From assembly GCA_016717115.1 (NCBI GenBank), contig JADKGE010000005.1, positions 62,001-126,000 on the forward strand: a DNA stretch of 64,000 nucleotides, read 5' to 3'. Within the stretch, counting starts at the first letter, position 1. Every line of letters starts with the position of its first letter. The notes below the pieces were generated by a model. That model ran no database searches. It was not told the origin of the DNA and worked only from the letters and a program-made list of their open reading frames with translations. The translations under genes were made by a program, and so were the position numbers. Positions 35,078 through 44,102 of this stretch are shown piece by piece. The stretch comes from Actinomycetota bacterium. Lineage in GTDB: Bacteria > Actinomycetota > Actinomycetes > S36-B12.

Positions 35078-36607
35078 ATGGTCTCTATGTCTTTCGTCAA
35101 CCGCCTGTACACCGTGGGCAGCCTGCGCAACGCTGGCAACGGACCGTCCTACCGGGTCAAGAACCGGCTGTTCGACGCCACGCTCACGGGAATCGCCAGC
35201 GTCATCATCGACGGCGTGCCGTGCGATCGGGACACCACGGAGATCGCCGTGGGCGACGTTATTCGCATCCTCTCCTCTATCACTGCCGACGATCCGCTGG
35301 AGTTCTCGCTCCGGACGGAGCTTGAGGTCAGGGTGATGGGGCCGGCACTGACAGAGGGCGCGCACACGATCGCTTCGGAATTCGTCTGCGAGCCGTTCGG
35401 AGAACTGGCGTTCGAGGCGGTCGACTACATCGTCCAGCCGCCACCGAACCGGCCGCACATCCCGCGACAGGAGGACGACTGGAGCGTGGACGCGGTTCGT
35501 CAACGGCAGGAGTTCGTCCGCGACGTCACGGGGGTGACCTTCGAGCACGTGGCCGCGATGTCGTACGACCCGTCGATCACGCGGGGCAACATCGAGCACC
35601 TGACCGGCACGGTGCAGCTGCCTCTCGGGATCGCCGGCCCCCTGCGGATCAACGGCGAGCATGCCCAAGGCGAGTTCCTCATCCCCCTGGCGACGAGCGA
35701 GGGCACGCTCGTCGCGTCGTACAACCGCGGGATGAAGGTGCTCAATGCGGCCGGCGGCGTCACGTGCACGGTCCAGGACGACTCGATGCAGCGCGCCCCT
35801 GTGTTCATCTTCGACAGTGCACGAGAGGCGCGCGCCTTCCGTGACTGGCTGAAGCAGAACATGCCCAAGCTCACGGAGATCGCCGAGGCAACCACCAGCG
35901 TGGGCAAGCTGATCAGGATCGAGACCTACTTGGCGCATCGCTTCGCGTTCTGTCGATTCGACTTCACGACGGGCGACGCCGCGGGGCAGAACATGGTCAG
36001 CAAGGCAACCTTCGCGGCGACAGCCTGGATCGTCGCGGAGCGACCGGAGATCAGGCACTTCTACCTCGAGTCGAACCTGGCAACCGACAAGAAGGCATCC
36101 CTCGTCAACGTCATGCAGACCCGCGGCAAGCGCGTCACGGCCGAGGCGACGATCCCCCGCCAGGTGCTCGGCCCGATCATGCGGGTGACACCCGAGGGCC
36201 TCGTCCGGCACAGCATGGTGGCGAACGTGGGCGCCTTCCTCTCGGGGGCCGTCAACAACGGCCTCCAGTCGGCCAACGGGATCACGGCCATGTTCATCGC
36301 CTGCGGGCAGGACGCGGCCAACGTCGCGGAGTCGTCCGCAGCCGTGATCCATACCGAGATTGCCGACGACGGCCTGTACATCGGTATCACCCTTCCGTCA
36401 CTCATCGTGGCCACGTATGGGGGCGGCACGTCGCTGCCCACCCAGTCCGAGTGCCTGGCCATGCTGGGCTGCACCGGGGTCGGAAAGGTCAACAAGCTCG
36501 CGGAGATCGTCGCGGCGACCGTGCTTGCCGGCGAGATATCGCTCGCCTCGGCGATCTCGGCCCTCGACTGGGTGAGCGCGCACGAGCAGTACGGCCGCAA
36601 CCGCTAG
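35078..36607 (+). CDS. Class I-like hydroxymethylglutaryl-CoA reductase with extra N-terminal domain
   Basis: 509 residues. The C-terminal 380 are HMG-CoA reductase: IEHLTGTVQLPLGIAGPL, catalytic Glu in TSEGTLVAS (about 207), the cofactor loop DAAGQNM (299), catalytic Lys in TDKKASLVNV (337), GGGTSLPTQ (447), and the C-terminal catalytic-type His in SAHEQYGRNR. Converts HMG-CoA to mevalonate with NAD(P)H. The first 110 residues (GSLRNAGNGPSYRVKNRL, TLTGIASVIIDG) are a separate beta-rich domain absent from ordinary reductases. No other mevalonate genes are nearby. The start has GAGGAG 6 nt upstream. Confidence 0.88.
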   Translation: MVSMSFVNRLYTVGSLRNAGNGPSYRVKNRLFDATLTGIASVIIDGVPCDRDTTEIAVGDVIRILSSITADDPLEFSLRTELEVRVMGPALTEGAHTIASEFVCEPFGELAFEAVDYIVQPPPNRPHIPRQEDDWSVDAVRQRQEFVRDVTGVTFEHVAAMSYDPSITRGNIEHLTGTVQLPLGIAGPLRINGEHAQGEFLIPLATSEGTLVASYNRGMKVLNAAGGVTCTVQDDSMQRAPVFIFDSAREARAFRDWLKQNMPKLTEIAEATTSVGKLIRIETYLAHRFAFCRFDFTTGDAAGQNMVSKATFAATAWIVAERPEIRHFYLESNLATDKKASLVNVMQTRGKRVTAEATIPRQVLGPIMRVTPEGLVRHSMVANVGAFLSGAVNNGLQSANGITAMFIACGQDAANVAESSAAVIHTEIADDGLYIGITLPSLIVATYGGGTSLPTQSECLAMLGCTGVGKVNKLAEIVAATVLAGEISLASAISALDWVSAHEQYGRNR

Positions 36608-36632
36608 GGCCGGTCTCGGCACCCCGCCGGCC
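36608..36632. terminator. GC-rich inverted repeat between convergent genes
   Basis: GGCCGG and CCGGCC pair around a 13-base loop directly after the reductase stop and against the stop of the minus-strand secreted protein, so it may serve both genes. Confidence 0.45.
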
Positions 36633-38251
36633 TACAGGCGCTGCGGGAACGCAGGCAGGTAAGGCGCGATCTGGGAGTGGGTGACGGTCTGCCCGGCCGA
36701 CGCCCCGATTACGGTGCCCTGACCGCGCAGGATGTCCATCGTCTGTTCCAGGTCCACCGCGCCGTCGAACCGACCGGCATTGTCGTCGATTCGGCTGTCG
36801 TCGAGCGCCATCGTCGTCGACTCCACCTCGCCCGTGACGTTGACGACGACCCGTGCCGACATGATCCGCCAGACGTCGCCGTAGTCCGCCAGGAAGGTGC
36901 CGCTACCGGTCGGCTTGATCGTGTAGATCGTCGCGCCGGCAGGGCCGGCCACCTTATGCACTCGGCCCGGTTGGCCGGCCATGTTGATGAAGTCGAGGGT
37001 GTTGAGCGCGAAGGCCTTCGTCGCGCCGAAGCGGTCGACATTCAGGCCGAACTGGTCGGGGGCGACGTCGTTCGAGTAGAGGTCGAAGAAGGGCCACGGA
37101 GCCTGCGAGACGCAGCGAGCTCCCGAGAGACCGGCCGCTTCCATCGCGTCGGTGACGTCCGTCGAGGACTGCGGGCACAGCCACCATCCATCGGTGGGGT
37201 TCCAGCCCTGCACGGGGCGGCCGTCGACCATCGAGAATGCCGGTTGGCCGTTCTGCGCGTCCACCTGGCCAGCATCGACATCGACGGTACTCGTGAAGGT
37301 GCCGGGGTCCTCAAGCCACTCGACGGTGTCCGCCACCTGAAGCCGCTGGTCCGCCCGCGCCATCGTGCGGTTGGCCGCACGGGTCAGGTCGGCCCACCCG
37401 GCTGCTGCGCCGGCAACCCGAAGGCCGAGCGCCTGGTTCATCCCGATACGAGGACGGGCAGGTGGCTTCACGACCTGACGACCGAAGGTCGCGGTGCTCG
37501 CAAACCGATGGGCCCCGGAACGCGGACAGGTCTCCGTCCACCGAGCGGACGTGATCCGATCATCGGAGCCGATTGACACTCGGATGCCCGCGTAGGTGCA
37601 GCTATCACCGACCTGAGCATCGCCGCGAGCGGAGACCGCGGTGAGGAGGGTGCCGCCGCCATTCGCCGGAGTGACCTTGACGCCCGTCCAGAACTCCGCC
37701 GATCGGTTCGCATACGGCGGCACCAGCAGCCGCATGGCAGCGTCAGCCGGATCCATGGCCGCCGCATCACCTGGCCCCATCCGGCCGCTGTCCATGTTCG
37801 TGACGGTGATTGCCTGGCTGAGTCCACGGCCTTTCGCGAACGCTGATGACCGGTCGCCTAGCATCGACAGCGTCGCCCACCGACCCCCCGCGGCCGGGGC
37901 GGCCACCCCCGCGGCGCCCAGCAAGGCGCCACCGGGCATCTGGCGCACGCTCTGGTAGTACGTGCCCCCTGGATTCGTCGCGAAATGAACGCGCACCCGG
38001 CCGCCCGCCGGGACAGTGGCCGCAACCCGCGGGACGAAGGCCTTGCCGAGATCTTCCGACCTGCCGAACGTCACGTTCTGGACAACTCCGACTCCCGTCC
38101 CGGCAGCCTGTTCGGTGGCGGCTAGCGCCGCCTGCAGCTCGATGTGCGGATCGGCGGCCGCCGGTGGTGCCAGCCAGAGTGCCGCGAGGGCGACAGCCGT
38201 GATGCACGGCAGCAGTGACCAGCGGAATCGGTTGGGGCGATGAACGTGCAT
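36632..38251 (-). CDS. Secreted protein of unknown function
   Basis: 539 residues with a twin-basic Sec signal (HRPNRFRW then a hydrophobic core ending APPAAA near 33). The mature protein is rich in Gly, Ala, Thr and Asp and predicted beta-rich, with a few cysteines (for example GDSCTYAGIRVS, WWLCPQ, GARCVSQ) suited to extracytoplasmic disulfides. A C-terminal portion contains TEVESTTMALDD-like lipid-binding strands, a pattern seen in LolA/LppX-like exported proteins, but no confident family. The ATG at 38251 has GGGAGG 5 nt upstream, better than the ATG at 38362. Confidence 0.6.
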   Translation of the reverse strand: MHVHRPNRFRWSLLPCITAVALAALWLAPPAAADPHIELQAALAATEQAAGTGVGVVQNVTFGRSEDLGKAFVPRVAATVPAGGRVRVHFATNPGGTYYQSVRQMPGGALLGAAGVAAPAAGGRWATLSMLGDRSSAFAKGRGLSQAITVTNMDSGRMGPGDAAAMDPADAAMRLLVPPYANRSAEFWTGVKVTPANGGGTLLTAVSARGDAQVGDSCTYAGIRVSIGSDDRITSARWTETCPRSGAHRFASTATFGRQVVKPPARPRIGMNQALGLRVAGAAAGWADLTRAANRTMARADQRLQVADTVEWLEDPGTFTSTVDVDAGQVDAQNGQPAFSMVDGRPVQGWNPTDGWWLCPQSSTDVTDAMEAAGLSGARCVSQAPWPFFDLYSNDVAPDQFGLNVDRFGATKAFALNTLDFINMAGQPGRVHKVAGPAGATIYTIKPTGSGTFLADYGDVWRIMSARVVVNVTGEVESTTMALDDSRIDDNAGRFDGAVDLEQTMDILRGQGTVIGASAGQTVTHSQIAPYLPAFPQRL

Positions 38252-38360
38252 GGTGCCCTCCCTGTCCGGGGCACCTCCCAATGTACGTCCGAACGACGAC
38301 GCACTCCTGCCGAGCGCGCGCCTGCGGAGATCGGCCCCATCGCCGCGCAAGAATGCCTGC

Positions 38361-39173
38361 ATGTCCCACCCCGTTCAGGAGGCGGCCGAGGCAGGCGCGG
38401 CGCATCAGCCCAGTGGCCTGAAGAACCCCGGCTACGAGATCTTCATCGCCCTGCTGTCCATCCTGTCGATCCTGAACCTGGTGCTGATGTACGTCATCCA
38501 GGACCCGGATCTCGACTACGTCCTGATGATCATGAACGCGCCGCTGACCCTCATCTTCTTCATCGACTTCCTCTACCGGTTCAAGACCGCGCCCGACCGG
38601 CGCTACTACTTCTGGCGCAACTGGGGCTGGGCTGACCTCCTGGCATCGCTGCCCTTCGAGCAGACCAAGATCCTGCGCGTGTTCCGGCTCGTCAAGGTGT
38701 ACCGGCTGCTGAAGGAATACGGGGCCCGGGCCATCGGACGCGCGATCCTCAAGGACCGCGCCGGCAGCGCACTTCTCATGCTGCTGTTCATCGGCATCCT
38801 GGTCCTTGAGTTCGGCAGTCTGGCGATGCTGCGGCTAGAGAGTGACGTCGAGGGCGCGAACATCACGAGCGCCTCCGACGCCATCTGGTACATCGTGGTG
38901 ACGATGGCCACCGTGGGCTACGGAGACGAGTACCCCATCACGAACGCCGGACGCGTCGTCGGCACGGGGATCATCGTCGTCGGTGTCGGCATCTTCGGCA
39001 CCCTCACCGGCTATCTCGCCAACCTCTTCCTGAGCCCGCCGAAGTCCCCGGAGAACGAAGCCGGCGCGGTGCCCGACGTCCAGCATCGGCTGGACGCTCT
39101 CAAGGATCTCGTGACACAGCAGCAGAAGGCGATCGCCGAGCTCGAGACGATTCTCGAGGGCAAGGCACCCTGA
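38361..39173 (+). CDS. Voltage-gated-like potassium channel / ion transporter
   Basis: 270 residues. Four voltage-sensor-like helices, with basic S4 (FRLVKVYRLLKEYGARAIGR), precede a pore helix and the selectivity filter TMATVGYGDEYP at about 181-192, then S6 and a cytoplasmic coiled-coil tail (QHRLDALKDLVTQQQKAIAELETI). This is the bacterial six-helix K+ channel plan, assembling as a tetramer in the plasma membrane. No RCK domain is present. The ATG at 38361 sits 6 nt after AAGAAT, a weak -10 candidate. Confidence 0.9.
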   Translation: MSHPVQEAAEAGAAHQPSGLKNPGYEIFIALLSILSILNLVLMYVIQDPDLDYVLMIMNAPLTLIFFIDFLYRFKTAPDRRYYFWRNWGWADLLASLPFEQTKILRVFRLVKVYRLLKEYGARAIGRAILKDRAGSALLMLLFIGILVLEFGSLAMLRLESDVEGANITSASDAIWYIVVTMATVGYGDEYPITNAGRVVGTGIIVVGVGIFGTLTGYLANLFLSPPKSPENEAGAVPDVQHRLDALKDLVTQQQKAIAELETILEGKAP

Positions 39174-39186
39174 GCCGTGTGCTGCT

Positions 39187-39570
39187 CTAGGCGAGGGCGG
39201 CTGCAGCGGCTGCCTGATCTGCCTGGATGTCCCAGCACTCCACGGCCTTGCCATCGCTGACGTGCCAGACGAAGACCGAGTTGCCGGAGAAGGGGCGCGG
39301 CTTGTCCTGGCCACTGCTCACGATCACGACGACATGCTCGTCATCCGCCAAGATGGCGTGGATCTCCTGGTGGAACGTGCCCTCGGTCAGCTCGAGAAGC
39401 CGGCCGAACATTCCGAAGACCTGCTCCTTCCCGTGGTAGTCCCCGCTCAGCACGCCGGTGCCAGGCAGATGCCACGTGATGTCGTCGGAGAACAGCCCGT
39501 TGATGGTCTCCATGTCGCCGCTGGCGAACGCGTCGAATCCTCGCTGAATCAGCTCACCGTTGGGGTGCAT
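39187..39570 (-). CDS. SnoaL-like / NTF2-fold protein
   Basis: 127 residues with the SnoaL-like pattern: LIQRGFDAFASGDMETINGLFSDDITWHLPG, then a beta-sheet ending FVWHVSDGKAVECWDIQAD. NTF2-fold proteins include isomerases, hydrolases and ligand carriers, so the role here is open. TGGAG precedes the start. It is convergent with the potassium channel, 13 bp apart. Confidence 0.8.
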   Translation of the reverse strand: MHPNGELIQRGFDAFASGDMETINGLFSDDITWHLPGTGVLSGDYHGKEQVFGMFGRLLELTEGTFHQEIHAILADDEHVVVIVSSGQDKPRPFSGNSVFVWHVSDGKAVECWDIQADQAAAAAALA

Positions 39571-39748
39571 TCATCGCTCCATTCCGTGGCCCGCAATGAC
39601 AGCGGAGAATCGGAACGATGTCCCGTTTCGTGCCACCGGACAGGTATAGCCGACGACTCTAGGACTGCGGCTGCCCGCTGGCTAGACCCGCATGCACGGC
39701 CGCGGGCCTTTCCGGCCGACGACCGCTCACAACACCTGCTCGGTCTCC

Positions 39749-39754
39749 TAGGCT
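39749..39754 (+). promoter_or_regulatory. Putative -10 of the S4-domain gene (leaderless)
   Basis: TAGGCT lies 6 nt before the ATG at 39761. Confidence 0.42.
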
Positions 39755-39760
39755 GCGGGA

Positions 39761-40144
39761 ATGGCCGTGCCCGATTCACCGACAAGCGTTCGCGTGGACG
39801 CGTGGACGTGGGCGGTTCGGATCTACCCGACGCGTTCCGCCGCCAGCGCCGCCTGCAAGGCGAGCCATGTGAAGGTGAACGGCGCCGGTGCCAAGCCGGC
39901 CCACAAGGTGCGGATCGGTGACACCGTGCGCGCTCGCACCGCCGGCGGTGAGCGGATAGTCGTGGTCACGGGACTCATCGAGAAGAGGACGAGCGCGACC
40001 CTGGCGGTGCAGAACTACGAGGACCATTCGCCGCCCCCGCTGCCGAGGGAGGATCGACCCGCGCCGGTGGTGCGCGAGCGTGGGGCCGGGCGCCCAACCA
40101 AGCGCGACCGTCGCCGCGTCGAACGCCTGCGCGGACGCGGTTGA
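39761..40144 (+). CDS. S4-domain RNA-binding protein (Hsp15-like)
   Basis: 127 residues. Residues 10-70 form an S4 domain: VRVDAWTWAVRIYPTRSAA, KVNGAGAKPAHKVRIGDTVRA. The remainder is a basic Pro/Arg tail (KRDRRRVERLRGRG). This matches HslR/Hsp15-type proteins that bind stalled 50S-tRNA complexes or rRNA after heat stress. Probably ribosome-associated. Its TGA overlaps a TTG that could start the downstream PAP2 gene. Confidence 0.85.
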   Translation: MAVPDSPTSVRVDAWTWAVRIYPTRSAASAACKASHVKVNGAGAKPAHKVRIGDTVRARTAGGERIVVVTGLIEKRTSATLAVQNYEDHSPPPLPREDRPAPVVRERGAGRPTKRDRRRVERLRGRG

Positions 40145-40146
40145 CC

Positions 40147-40854
40147 ATGCTCGTCGGCCGGCGCGGTCGCCGTCTTGCCAAGGAGGGCCTCGCGCCGCTC
40201 ATCGCGGCGGCACTGGCACTCTGGGCAGCTTTCGCTGTCCTCACGTGGCTCGTGCTGCAGGCCCCGCAGGGCGTGCTGGCCTTCGACCTACGGCTCGGAG
40301 CGGCCGTCCACGCCGTCGCCGACGCGAATCCGTGGCTGGTGGATGCCGCGCTGCTTCTGGAGGTGGTGGGCGGGGTGGCGGTCAGCACGGCCGTCGTCGC
40401 GTTCGTGGCGCTTGCACTGCTGGCAACGGGGGGCCGCCATCGCCCGCTGAGCCGCCGAACGCTCGCAGCGGGGTTCCTCGTCCTCAGTGCGGCGGGCGGA
40501 GCCCTCCTCGACTCCCTGGCCAAGCACGTCGTCGACCGACCTCGACCACCCTGGAACGGCCTGTGGTCCTTGGAGGCGTCATCCTCCTATCCGTCCGGGC
40601 ACGCGCAGGCCGGCATCACGGTGTGGGTGGCTCTGGGGCTGGTTGCGCTGGTACTCCTGCGGGGGCGAGCCCGCTGGCTCGTGGGGCCGCTCCTCGTCGC
40701 GCTGGGTCCCCTGATCGGGTTGAGCCGGACCGTCCTCGGAGTGCATTGGCCCACCGACGTGCTCGGCGGGTGGACACTCGGTGGCGCCTGGCTGGCGACG
40801 TGCGCGGTACTCGTCATCGCTGCCGCTGCCTCCAGCAGGCCGACCAGCACCTGA
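40147..40854 (+). CDS. PAP2 family membrane phosphatase
   Basis: 235 residues and about six membrane helices. The three PAP2 motifs are intact: KHVVDRPRP (about 126), PSGH (about 149), and SRTVLGVHWPTD (about 193) with catalytic His and Asp. Dephosphorylates undecaprenyl pyrophosphate, phosphatidic acid or a similar polyprenol phosphate at the outer face. I use the ATG at 40147; a TTG at 40141 overlapping the S4 gene stop (TTGA) is also possible. Clearly coupled to the S4 gene. Confidence 0.88.
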   Translation: MLVGRRGRRLAKEGLAPLIAAALALWAAFAVLTWLVLQAPQGVLAFDLRLGAAVHAVADANPWLVDAALLLEVVGGVAVSTAVVAFVALALLATGGRHRPLSRRTLAAGFLVLSAAGGALLDSLAKHVVDRPRPPWNGLWSLEASSSYPSGHAQAGITVWVALGLVALVLLRGRARWLVGPLLVALGPLIGLSRTVLGVHWPTDVLGGWTLGGAWLATCAVLVIAAAASSRPTST

Positions 40855-40892
40855 CTTCCTGCGGTGGGCGCACATCCGTCGGATCCCCCGAT

Positions 40893-40898
40893 TAGCGT
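40893..40898 (+). promoter_or_regulatory. Putative -10 of the large alpha/beta hydrolase gene
   Basis: TAGCGT lies 7 nt before the ATG at 40906. Confidence 0.4.
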
Positions 40899-40905
40899 CG
40901 GACCC

Positions 40906-42867
40906 ATGGCAATCGGCCGCACGCTGGTCTTCGTGCACGGCAAGGGTGGCCCCGAGCTACCCGCGACGTGGCTCGTTCCGCTCAATGCCGGGCTCACGTC
41001 GCTGGGCTACCCGAGGCTGGCGGCACCCAGCGACCGCATCGTCACCGTCATGTACCTCACCGAGCTGCTGGCCGGGGACGAGGGCGACGAGCCGCCCGTG
41101 TCCTGGGAGCGGCCGACGGCTGAGGACCGCCAGCAGGGCTGGGCCGACTACCTCGTGCGTCGCGACGCGATGGCCGTCGCCATCGAGCAGGCTCGCAACG
41201 AGCCGGGCTGGCTCGATGCCGAGGTGATGAGCGACACCTTCGTTGCCGACGCCGTCGCCACCGCGATGACCGCGGTCGGGCGCTACGCGCATTCCCGAAG
41301 GCACCGGCACGCCGCCTGGCGCGCCGTGATCGCACAGCTGCCCACCCACGGCAGCGTCGTCATCGTCGCCCACAGCCTCGGCTCCATCGTGCTGCTCGAT
41401 CTGCTGCATCGGCTTCCGCCGGACCTGCACGTCGACCTGCTGGTGACCATCGGGTCGCCGATGGGGGTGCGCCTGCTGCGCTCCCACAACGGCGGACTCG
41501 ACCGAGTGGAGGAGTTCCCCGTCGATCGAGTCGGCGCGTGGGTCAATGTCTTCGACCCCGGCGATGTCGTCACCGTCGGTCGGGGGGCGAGCGAGTACTT
41601 TCCGGCCGCGCTGGACGAACCCGTGCACACGGGGGCGTCCCACAGCCTCGCGGCCTACCTGACGCACCCCGTGACGGCCTGCGCCGTAGGCCTGGCCCTC
41701 TTCGGTCCACCGGTCAGGGGCACCGCCCCGAACGCGCCGGCCCGCCTGCTCGATCCCCGCTGGGACGCGCTGCTCCTGAACTTCGCCTTCACCCAGGCGC
41801 TGTGGTCGACCTGCCACACCGACAAGTGGGGCTTTCGCCGTACCCTCGACACGGCGCGGCGAACGCTGGCCCAGCGCACCGTCGACAACGCCGGACGGCA
41901 GTACGAGTCGCTGGTGCGACGCGCACGCTCCCGGACAGGGCAGGAGGCCACCGACCTTCTGCTCCAGGCCTCTGCGTCGGCCGTCGGCCCGGGTCGTTCA
42001 CCGAGCACGGACGACCTGCTCGTGCACGCGACCGGGCTGATGCAGGGGCGGTACGGGATCGACGACCTCATCATCGCCTCGGTCGACCTGCTCCTGTCCC
42101 CTCCGCTGCCCCCCTTCGACATCGACATCGACCGCGCCCACTCCCGCGCGGCACTGGCCGCGCTCCTCGACGCCGTCAGCATCCCGGGCGGGGCACACTC
42201 GGGTGCCGCCTTCGCCGACCACATCGCTGCCGCGGTCAAGGAGGCCCGCGATGCGCTCTCGGAGACCGGGTTCCCCTGGGGCAGGGTGCTCATCGGCGCC
42301 GGTATCGGCATGCTCGCCCTGACCGGGGTCGGACTAGTGATCGCCGCACCGGCCGGACTCGCGGGCGCAGCGGCCATCGCGAGCACGCTCGCCACCTTCG
42401 GACCCGGTGGGATGGTCGGTGGCATCGCCACCCTGACCGCTCTCACCGGGGTGGCCACCGCGGTCACCGTTGCCGGCACCGCCCTGGAGCTCGTGCCCGG
42501 CGATCCCGGCTATGAGGCAGTTCGCGAGGCCATGGCCTCGCAGCTCGCCGACCTGCCCTCGCCCCAGTTGCGCACCTCCGTCGCCGGCATGATCGCCGTT
42601 CTGTCCGCGCAGCGTCGGCTCGATCGCCCGGTGCATGCCAGCGCGGTCGAGGAGCTGCTTCTCAAGACGCAGGCCATCGTCATCCACGAGACGTCGCTGC
42701 ACGAGGCGATCGCCCCCGGCCGGAGTCTCACCAGGGACTGGCATGCCAAGGCCCGGATCCTGCGGCGGGCCTTGACGTGGCTGGCCGACCAGGGCGACGA
42801 AGTCGGGTTGCCCGAGCTCGAGCGGCGCCACGTGCGAGCCTCCATCGAGAGCGCCGCCACCGACTGA
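40906..42867 (+). CDS. Large alpha/beta hydrolase with C-terminal membrane region
   Basis: 653 residues. The N-terminal third is an alpha/beta-hydrolase: LVFVHGKGG oxyanion-loop start (residues 6-14), and VVIVAHSLGSIVLLDLLH with the nucleophile Ser in the GxSxG-like AHSLG elbow (about 155-160), followed by TIGSPMG and FDPGDVVT bearing a candidate acid Asp. A late His is in GASHSLAAY. The C-terminal half is mostly helical and ends in a hydrophobic Gly-Ala pair (about 464-530) resembling a membrane hairpin. Substrate unknown; lipase, esterase or toxin-like roles are all possible. Confidence 0.7.
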   Translation: MAIGRTLVFVHGKGGPELPATWLVPLNAGLTSLGYPRLAAPSDRIVTVMYLTELLAGDEGDEPPVSWERPTAEDRQQGWADYLVRRDAMAVAIEQARNEPGWLDAEVMSDTFVADAVATAMTAVGRYAHSRRHRHAAWRAVIAQLPTHGSVVIVAHSLGSIVLLDLLHRLPPDLHVDLLVTIGSPMGVRLLRSHNGGLDRVEEFPVDRVGAWVNVFDPGDVVTVGRGASEYFPAALDEPVHTGASHSLAAYLTHPVTACAVGLALFGPPVRGTAPNAPARLLDPRWDALLLNFAFTQALWSTCHTDKWGFRRTLDTARRTLAQRTVDNAGRQYESLVRRARSRTGQEATDLLLQASASAVGPGRSPSTDDLLVHATGLMQGRYGIDDLIIASVDLLLSPPLPPFDIDIDRAHSRAALAALLDAVSIPGGAHSGAAFADHIAAAVKEARDALSETGFPWGRVLIGAGIGMLALTGVGLVIAAPAGLAGAAAIASTLATFGPGGMVGGIATLTALTGVATAVTVAGTALELVPGDPGYEAVREAMASQLADLPSPQLRTSVAGMIAVLSAQRRLDRPVHASAVEELLLKTQAIVIHETSLHEAIAPGRSLTRDWHAKARILRRALTWLADQGDEVGLPELERRHVRASIESAATD

Positions 42868-42870
42868 CGG

Positions 42871-43545
42871 TCAGTGCTTCGGGCTGCCGAAGATCGTCAG
42901 CAGCTCGAGCGCCCTCGTGAAGGTCTGGTTCGCCGTCCCCCAGTCCGTCTGCGCGGTGGTGCTCGCCGCGCGGTACGCCGCCACGTTGCCCTCGACCAGC
43001 GCGCCGTACACCTTCGTCATGTCCCCGCCCACGGTCAGGATCAGCTGCGTGTCCTGCGCGAGGATCAGCCGTCCGAACTCGTACTTGACGGCGTCCCGGT
43101 CGTCCTGCGTCTTCACCATCTTCATGCAGGCGTCCCGGAACTTCTCGATGCGCGGCACGTCGAGCGGCATCTCGACATCGGTCGTGGCGAACATCTCCAT
43201 TCCCCACTCGGCAGCCCGCTTCTCCAGCTGATCGACGAGCTGCTTGGCCTCCGGGCTCGGAATCGCCAGAGCGGCGGTCAGCGTGGTTGCGAGCTGATCA
43301 CCGTAGGAGACCTGCTCAGCGAACCAGTTCTGGTTGCCCGCCCACAACCGGCCGAGTTCGCCCATGATCGCCTTGTACTTCGCCCTGTACTTGGGCAGGA
43401 CCCCCGAGGAAACTGCTGCGGGCGCCGACACCTGGATCTGCGGGACGCTGCTGCCCGCAGCTGCCGGAGGCGCAACGACGCACGTCAAGGCCATCGCCGC
43501 GACGGCCAGACCGACCGTGCTTGTTACGTGCCATCTGCCGTTCAT
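42871..43545 (-). CDS. Secreted helical protein of unknown function
   Basis: 224 residues with a Sec signal (HVTSTVGLAVAAMALTCVVAPPAAAG) and a mature helical, charged domain rich in Lys, Asp and Glu, with a MEMFATTDVEMPLDVPRIEKFRDAC segment. No catalytic motif recognised. AAGGAG lies 5 nt before the ATG. Convergent with the hydrolase gene, 3 bp apart. Confidence 0.65.
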   Translation of the reverse strand: MNGRWHVTSTVGLAVAAMALTCVVAPPAAAGSSVPQIQVSAPAAVSSGVLPKYRAKYKAIMGELGRLWAGNQNWFAEQVSYGDQLATTLTAALAIPSPEAKQLVDQLEKRAAEWGMEMFATTDVEMPLDVPRIEKFRDACMKMVKTQDDRDAVKYEFGRLILAQDTQLILTVGGDMTKVYGALVEGNVAAYRAASTTAQTDWGTANQTFTRALELLTIFGSPKH

Positions 43546-43722
43546 GCGAACTCCTTCGTCCGGGCTCGCCCCGACGCGGATCGCTGACTCGCATCACGGC
43601 GACACCGAGTGCACCGTCAGATCAACGGTACTCGCGAGGGGCTCTTCAACACGGGTCACAGGTCGGGCCGTGCGATCGGGCTGCCCTTGCCCATGACGGG
43701 GGTGCGCTGAGAGGCTCACGAC

Positions 43723-44055
43723 ATGCCGTCGAACCCGTTGGGCCCTGCCTTCGATCCATTCATGGCCACCGCCCAGGACGTTGCGCAAGCGCGCGCCGAT
43801 GTCGACCTGGAAATGGCTCGTGAAGTCTTCGAAGAGGCCGCGACGTTGCTCCACAACGGCCTCGCCCTCGACGGCCTGGACGAGCACGACACCAACGCCG
43901 TTGTGGGTGGCCTGTGCCTCGACCTGGTCGCCGAGGACCCTGGCGAGGCAATTCGCGCGCGGTCCCGGGCAGCCGTGGATGAACCGGGCGATCTGCACGA
44001 TCCAGAGGGCGTGTCTGCCGCCTACCTCAACTGTGCCTCCGTCCTGCAACTCTGA
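43723..44055 (+). CDS. Small hypothetical protein
   Basis: 110 residues, acidic and helical, with two candidate repeats of Asp/Glu-Ala segments (RADVDLEMAREVFEEAATLL, LDEHDTNAVVGGL). No signal peptide, membrane helix or known motif. GAGAGG lies about 9 nt before the start, so translation is possible but unproven. It is convergent with the DUF4232 gene. Confidence 0.45.
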   Translation: MPSNPLGPAFDPFMATAQDVAQARADVDLEMAREVFEEAATLLHNGLALDGLDEHDTNAVVGGLCLDLVAEDPGEAIRARSRAAVDEPGDLHDPEGVSAAYLNCASVLQL

Positions 44056-44102
44056 GCCGCGATGACGACGTCCCGTGGCGACGGCACCGCACCAGCGCCG
44101 TC

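Noticed and set aside
34244..36352. 702-codon minus-strand frame across the HD and HMG-CoA reductase genes
   Set aside because: Crosses two sound plus-strand genes and has high His/Arg noise typical of GC-rich shadows.
42862..42874. ACTGAC-G-GTCAGT palindrome at the hydrolase stop
   Set aside because: It arises from two convergent stop codons and has no loop suited to a terminator.
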